A stretch of 8,877 nt of DNA, taken from NCBI GenBank assembly GCA_964568795.1, contig CAZMRQ010000048.1, positions 1-8,877 of the forward strand, in the 5' to 3' direction. Numbering within the stretch: position 1 is the stretch's first letter; every line of letters begins with the position of its first letter. This document shows positions 6,618 to 8,877 of this stretch, piece after piece. Both the position numbers and the translations under genes were made by a program. The notes under the pieces are model-generated. The model made no database searches. It was not told the DNA's origin and worked only from the letters and a program-made list of their open reading frames with translations. The DNA is from CAZMRQ01 sp964568795 (lineage in GTDB: Bacteria; Pseudomonadota; Gammaproteobacteria; Comchoanobacterales; Comchoanobacteraceae).

Positions 6618-8002
6618 TCGAGCAACTTATACATGCAGTGGAAAACCATTTGCTTCTTGTTCAATCGCTGGCTTTCCTCGTTGCCTTCCTTGAGTCATTA
6701 GCCATAGTAGGGACAATCATCCCAGGAAGCGTCACCATGCTGCCTTTCGGACTCATGCTTGGCTCTGGAAAACTCCCTATAGGCAGCACACTTGCGATTA
6801 TAGTTGCCGGGGCGTTTATTGGTGACTATGTGAGCTTCTTAGTTGGCTGCCACTACAAAGAACGTATTAATGACTGGAAGTGGTTCAAGAAAAGACCTGA
6901 GTGGCTCTCAAAGGGACGTTACTTTATCGAACACCATGGTGGAAAAAGCATTATCATAGGCCGTTTTTTTGGCCCACTGCGTAGCTCAGTCCCTCTCCTT
7001 GCTGGCGCTCTCAAGATGGGGCATAAATCGTTTGTCATGGCAGCAATACCTTCTGTCACTATGTGGGCAATTATTTATCTTTGTCCTGGCTATATCCTTG
7101 CTGCATGGGGGGCGAAACTAGGCTGGGCCCACTGGATTGCGTTAGCCAGTATCATCACACTAATCATTCTTTTTGTTGCCCAACAATTTTGTCAACGCAT
7201 CATTTTTTCTCTGACCCAGAATAAATTTCTAACACTCCCAGAACACCTTGTTCCTATTTGCTGGATAGTCCTTATTCTCTGCACAATTTATGCATTATTG
7301 GCTAGCAGTGTCAGCTTGGGTTATGTTGACTCATTAAATACATTAGCACACCAAACATTGGATATTATACGCACCCCAATAAGCAATAAAATAAGTACTG
7401 TGTTTAGCATCAGCGGCGATAAAAAAACACTTTTCCTCATGTGCGTATTTGGTGCCCTGACCTTACTGATTCAAAAACAATACCGATTATTGATTTTACT
7501 GATTGTTCCTATCGTATGCCAAGTGACTTTAGTTGAAGCTAGCAAGCTACTCACTGCCTGCCAACGCCCCATTAGCCATGTTGTTCAGAACATTCACTCT
7601 TACTCTTTTCCCAGCGGCCATATTTCTGCTGTTGCAGTTCTTAGCTATGCTATCTGTCAGGTGGCTTTAATTAATCAGCCCGCTAGAATGCGTCTAATAG
7701 CAGCAATCTCCCTTTCTCTTTGGACCGCATTTGTCCTCTTAAGCCAACTCATCCTGGAAGTACACTGGGTATTCGATTTGATTGGTGCACTGATAGTATT
7801 TGGTATCACATCATGCCTCTTAAAAATTATTATTGAAACACTTCCACCTATTAAAGAAAAACTGAGTCAAACAACGATTGTGCTTCTTGTTTGCTCAGGC
7901 TTACTCTCTCAAGCACTCATGATTTACATTCAATACAATAGTGGCCGTTACTTATTACACCAAGAAACCCCCTGTCATCTGCAAACACAAGCAACTCTTT
8001 AA
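6614..8002 (+). CDS. DedA–PAP2 fusion membrane protein (lipid transport / phosphatase)
   Basis: This 462-aa polytopic inner-membrane protein joins two domains. Residues 1–200 are DedA (SNARE-associated/VTT): FLESL with E27, IPG (36–38), GDYVSFLVG with D71, and RFFGPLRSSVPLLAG with R117, R123 and P127, matching the pattern needed for DedA function. Residues 210–405 are PAP2: K311 with R318-P319 (KX6RP), SFPSGH (331–336) with H336, and SQ-X5-H384-X3-D388. In the last motif the usual SR is S377-Q378 (codon CAA), so one phosphate-binding arginine is missing. A final membrane span lies near 421–441. DedA proteins include undecaprenyl-phosphate translocases and PAP2 enzymes include undecaprenyl-diphosphate phosphatases, so a role in recycling a cell-wall or phospholipid carrier is a reasonable inference; the substrate is unknown. 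It overlaps lipA by 4 nt (ATGA) and ends the operon. Confidence 0.9.
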   Translation: MIEQLIHAVENHLLLVQSLAFLVAFLESLAIVGTIIPGSVTMLPFGLMLGSGKLPIGSTLAIIVAGAFIGDYVSFLVGCHYKERINDWKWFKKRPEWLSKGRYFIEHHGGKSIIIGRFFGPLRSSVPLLAGALKMGHKSFVMAAIPSVTMWAIIYLCPGYILAAWGAKLGWAHWIALASIITLIILFVAQQFCQRIIFSLTQNKFLTLPEHLVPICWIVLILCTIYALLASSVSLGYVDSLNTLAHQTLDIIRTPISNKISTVFSISGDKKTLFLMCVFGALTLLIQKQYRLLILLIVPIVCQVTLVEASKLLTACQRPISHVVQNIHSYSFPSGHISAVAVLSYAICQVALINQPARMRLIAAISLSLWTAFVLLSQLILEVHWVFDLIGALIVFGITSCLLKIIIETLPPIKEKLSQTTIVLLVCSGLLSQALMIYIQYNSGRYLLHQETPCHLQTQATL

Positions 8003-8328
8003 ACCCTATATGAATCCTGTAGTAAAAAACACCGATGCATCCGCCGGCACCCCCTTAGTCTCTGCTAACAGAAACTGCCTCTTGCTGCTATGTTCACTGT
8101 GTAACCTTAGCCACATAGATCATTTATCAGTGTTGGGTAGTTTCATCAAATAAAGCGTCAACCGACATAACAATCACAAGTCTTTACATCCGCCTCTCAC
8201 ATCTTTTTTTGTTTGCATAATGAACACACCGCCGCATTGTTCCACCTGAAGCCATATAATGAATATTAAATTTTCTTATATCATAGAATAAAATCAAAAC
8301 ACATAAACAAATACAACATATTGATACA
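8003..8328. other. A+T-rich intergenic stretch after the operon
   Basis: No convincing gene on either strand. A frame that continues from inside the DedA–PAP2 gene ends at 8153; its only separate start, ATG 8010 (47 codons), has no ribosome binding site or recognisable product. Minus-strand frames are 10–20 codons. A run of seven T (8204–8210) is not preceded by a stable hairpin, so I do not call a terminator. TATAAT at 8255–8260 lacks a −35 partner at a usable distance. The part from about 8260 onward is markedly A+T-rich, as expected for a promoter region. Confidence 0.5.
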
Positions 8329-8357
8329 TTGACTGCAGAACTAATAGACAGTAAACT
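8329..8357 (+). promoter_or_regulatory. Putative sigma-70 promoter for the right-edge gene
   Basis: TTGACT (8329–8334, 5/6) and TAAACT (8352–8357, 4/6) are separated by exactly 17 nt. Transcription would begin near 8364, leaving about 19 nt before ATG 8383. If real, it supports ATG 8383 over an upstream TTG at 8329, which would lie inside the −35 element. Confidence 0.45.
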
Positions 8358-8382
8358 TATCAAACAATTAAAGTTGACCTTT

Positions 8383-8877
8383 ATGGACCTCCCATTGCTT
8401 CACGCATTTGCACAAATCCACCTTGATGGTGAAAACTTAGGATCCAATGCTGAAGGAGCAATGCCTGACGAATTATTAGCACACCTGAGTTCGGTCTATG
8501 CGCATTACTCCAACATCAATCCACTCTTCACAAAACTGAGAGAGCAGGCTGATTTGTTGCTCTCACTGAATACCAGTGATGACATCTGCACACACCTACA
8601 ACAACACGATCAGGCCATTTTCAAGGCTGGCTGGAGGATGGATGATAGTAGACACGCCATATACATAAGCGTTCAAAAAAAGCCACATTCTGACTTGTAT
8701 TCAGTGACAATTTATAATAGAGGACTAGGTGTCAATGAAAAACATGCCGTTGTATTTGATACAATCGGCAAGCAAAAAATTGTCCCCTACGCCACATACA
8801 ACTATGTGCGCATAAAAAATGAATTGATACTCAAAGAGTTCATAAGCAAGCTCATTGCTCCAACTCAGGATTCATTT
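8383..8877 (+). CDS. Uncharacterised protein, N-terminal part (runs off the window)
   Basis: I do not recognise this gene. From ATG 8383 the frame is open for 165 codons to the last base of the window, so the 3' end is missing. The protein is soluble-looking, with no signal peptide or membrane span. Residues 1–75 are probably mostly helical (IHLDGENLG at 12–20). Residues 83–135 look like a beta-rich core, with GWRMDD (83–88), HAIYI (91–95), YSVTIYNRGLG (106–116) and HAVVF (121–125), resembling alternating strands with conserved-type Gly, His and Tyr-Asn residues. The pattern 'HA..Y … Y.V.IYN.G.G' faintly recalls large unannotated proteins of chlamydiae and Legionella-like intracellular bacteria; this is memory only. 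There is no Shine–Dalgarno. The frame is also open upstream to 8287, so a TTG start at 8329 is possible. Coding is likely, given the long open frame and the promoter-like sequence; a secreted effector is speculation. Confidence 0.7.
   Translation, partial: MDLPLLHAFAQIHLDGENLGSNAEGAMPDELLAHLSSVYAHYSNINPLFTKLREQADLLLSLNTSDDICTHLQQHDQAIFKAGWRMDDSRHAIYISVQKKPHSDLYSVTIYNRGLGVNEKHAVVFDTIGKQKIVPYATYNYVRIKNELILKEFISKLIAPTQDSF

Noticed and set aside
7941..8153. A 70-codon frame overlapping the end of the DedA–PAP2 gene.
   Set aside because: The first part is an out-of-frame shadow of the DedA–PAP2 gene; no ribosome binding site at ATG 7941 or ATG 8010, and the peptide has no recognisable features.
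8204..8210. Run of seven T as an intrinsic terminator of the dacA–DedA/PAP2 operon.
   Set aside because: I could not find a stable hairpin immediately before it.
8255..8260. TATAAT as the −10 box of the right-edge gene.
   Set aside because: No −35-like hexamer at 15–19 nt upstream; the TTGACT–17–TAAACT pair nearer to the gene is a better candidate.

Overview
The window (about 42% G+C by eye) comes from a gammaproteobacterium. The order dacA – class IV aminotransferase – lipB – lipA resembles, from memory, the dacA/lipB/lipA neighbourhood of Legionella and Coxiella relatives. RlmB matches the E. coli form closely. Together with the moderate A+T content and an unrecognised soluble protein at the right edge, this suggests a Legionellales-like, possibly host-associated lineage. 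That placement is an inference; nothing here fixes genus or species.

Layout. Positions 88–2202 hold two minus-strand genes: rlmB (23S rRNA 2'-O-methyltransferase), then an NhaC-type Na+/H+ antiporter 45 nt downstream with a plausible promoter of its own. A 128-nt divergent gap separates them from a plus-strand glutathione-peroxidase homologue (2331–2831). A 285-nt non-coding gap with a long inverted repeat and a strong extended −10 promoter follows. Five tightly overlapping plus-strand genes then run from 3117 to 8002: dacA (D,D-carboxypeptidase), a PLP fold-type IV aminotransferase, lipB, lipA, and a DedA–PAP2 fusion membrane protein. Each overlaps the next by 4–41 nt, so they very probably form one translationally coupled operon. 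A 380-nt A+T-rich gap leads to a promoter-like sequence and a gene of unknown function that runs off the right edge.

How the genes fit together. LipB transfers octanoate from acyl carrier protein to lipoyl domains and LipA inserts the two sulfurs, so the pair supplies lipoylated 2-oxoacid dehydrogenases and the glycine cleavage system. DacA trims peptidoglycan pentapeptides. The aminotransferase next to it may make or use D-alanine/D-glutamate, although its substrate-binding residues do not match the textbook D-amino-acid transaminase. The DedA–PAP2 protein is plausibly a lipid-phosphate transporter/phosphatase of the envelope and may belong to the same cell-wall lipid cycle. Its PAP2 signature, however, has Gln in place of a nearly invariant Arg.

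Most of the window is ordinary core metabolism. The items most worth a second look are the unrecognised gene at 8383–8877, the Arg-to-Gln change in the PAP2 site, the atypical aminotransferase, the absence of ybeD between dacA and lipB, and the excess of the palindrome GCTAGC. I saw no tRNA, rRNA, CRISPR array, insertion sequence or convincing intrinsic terminator.
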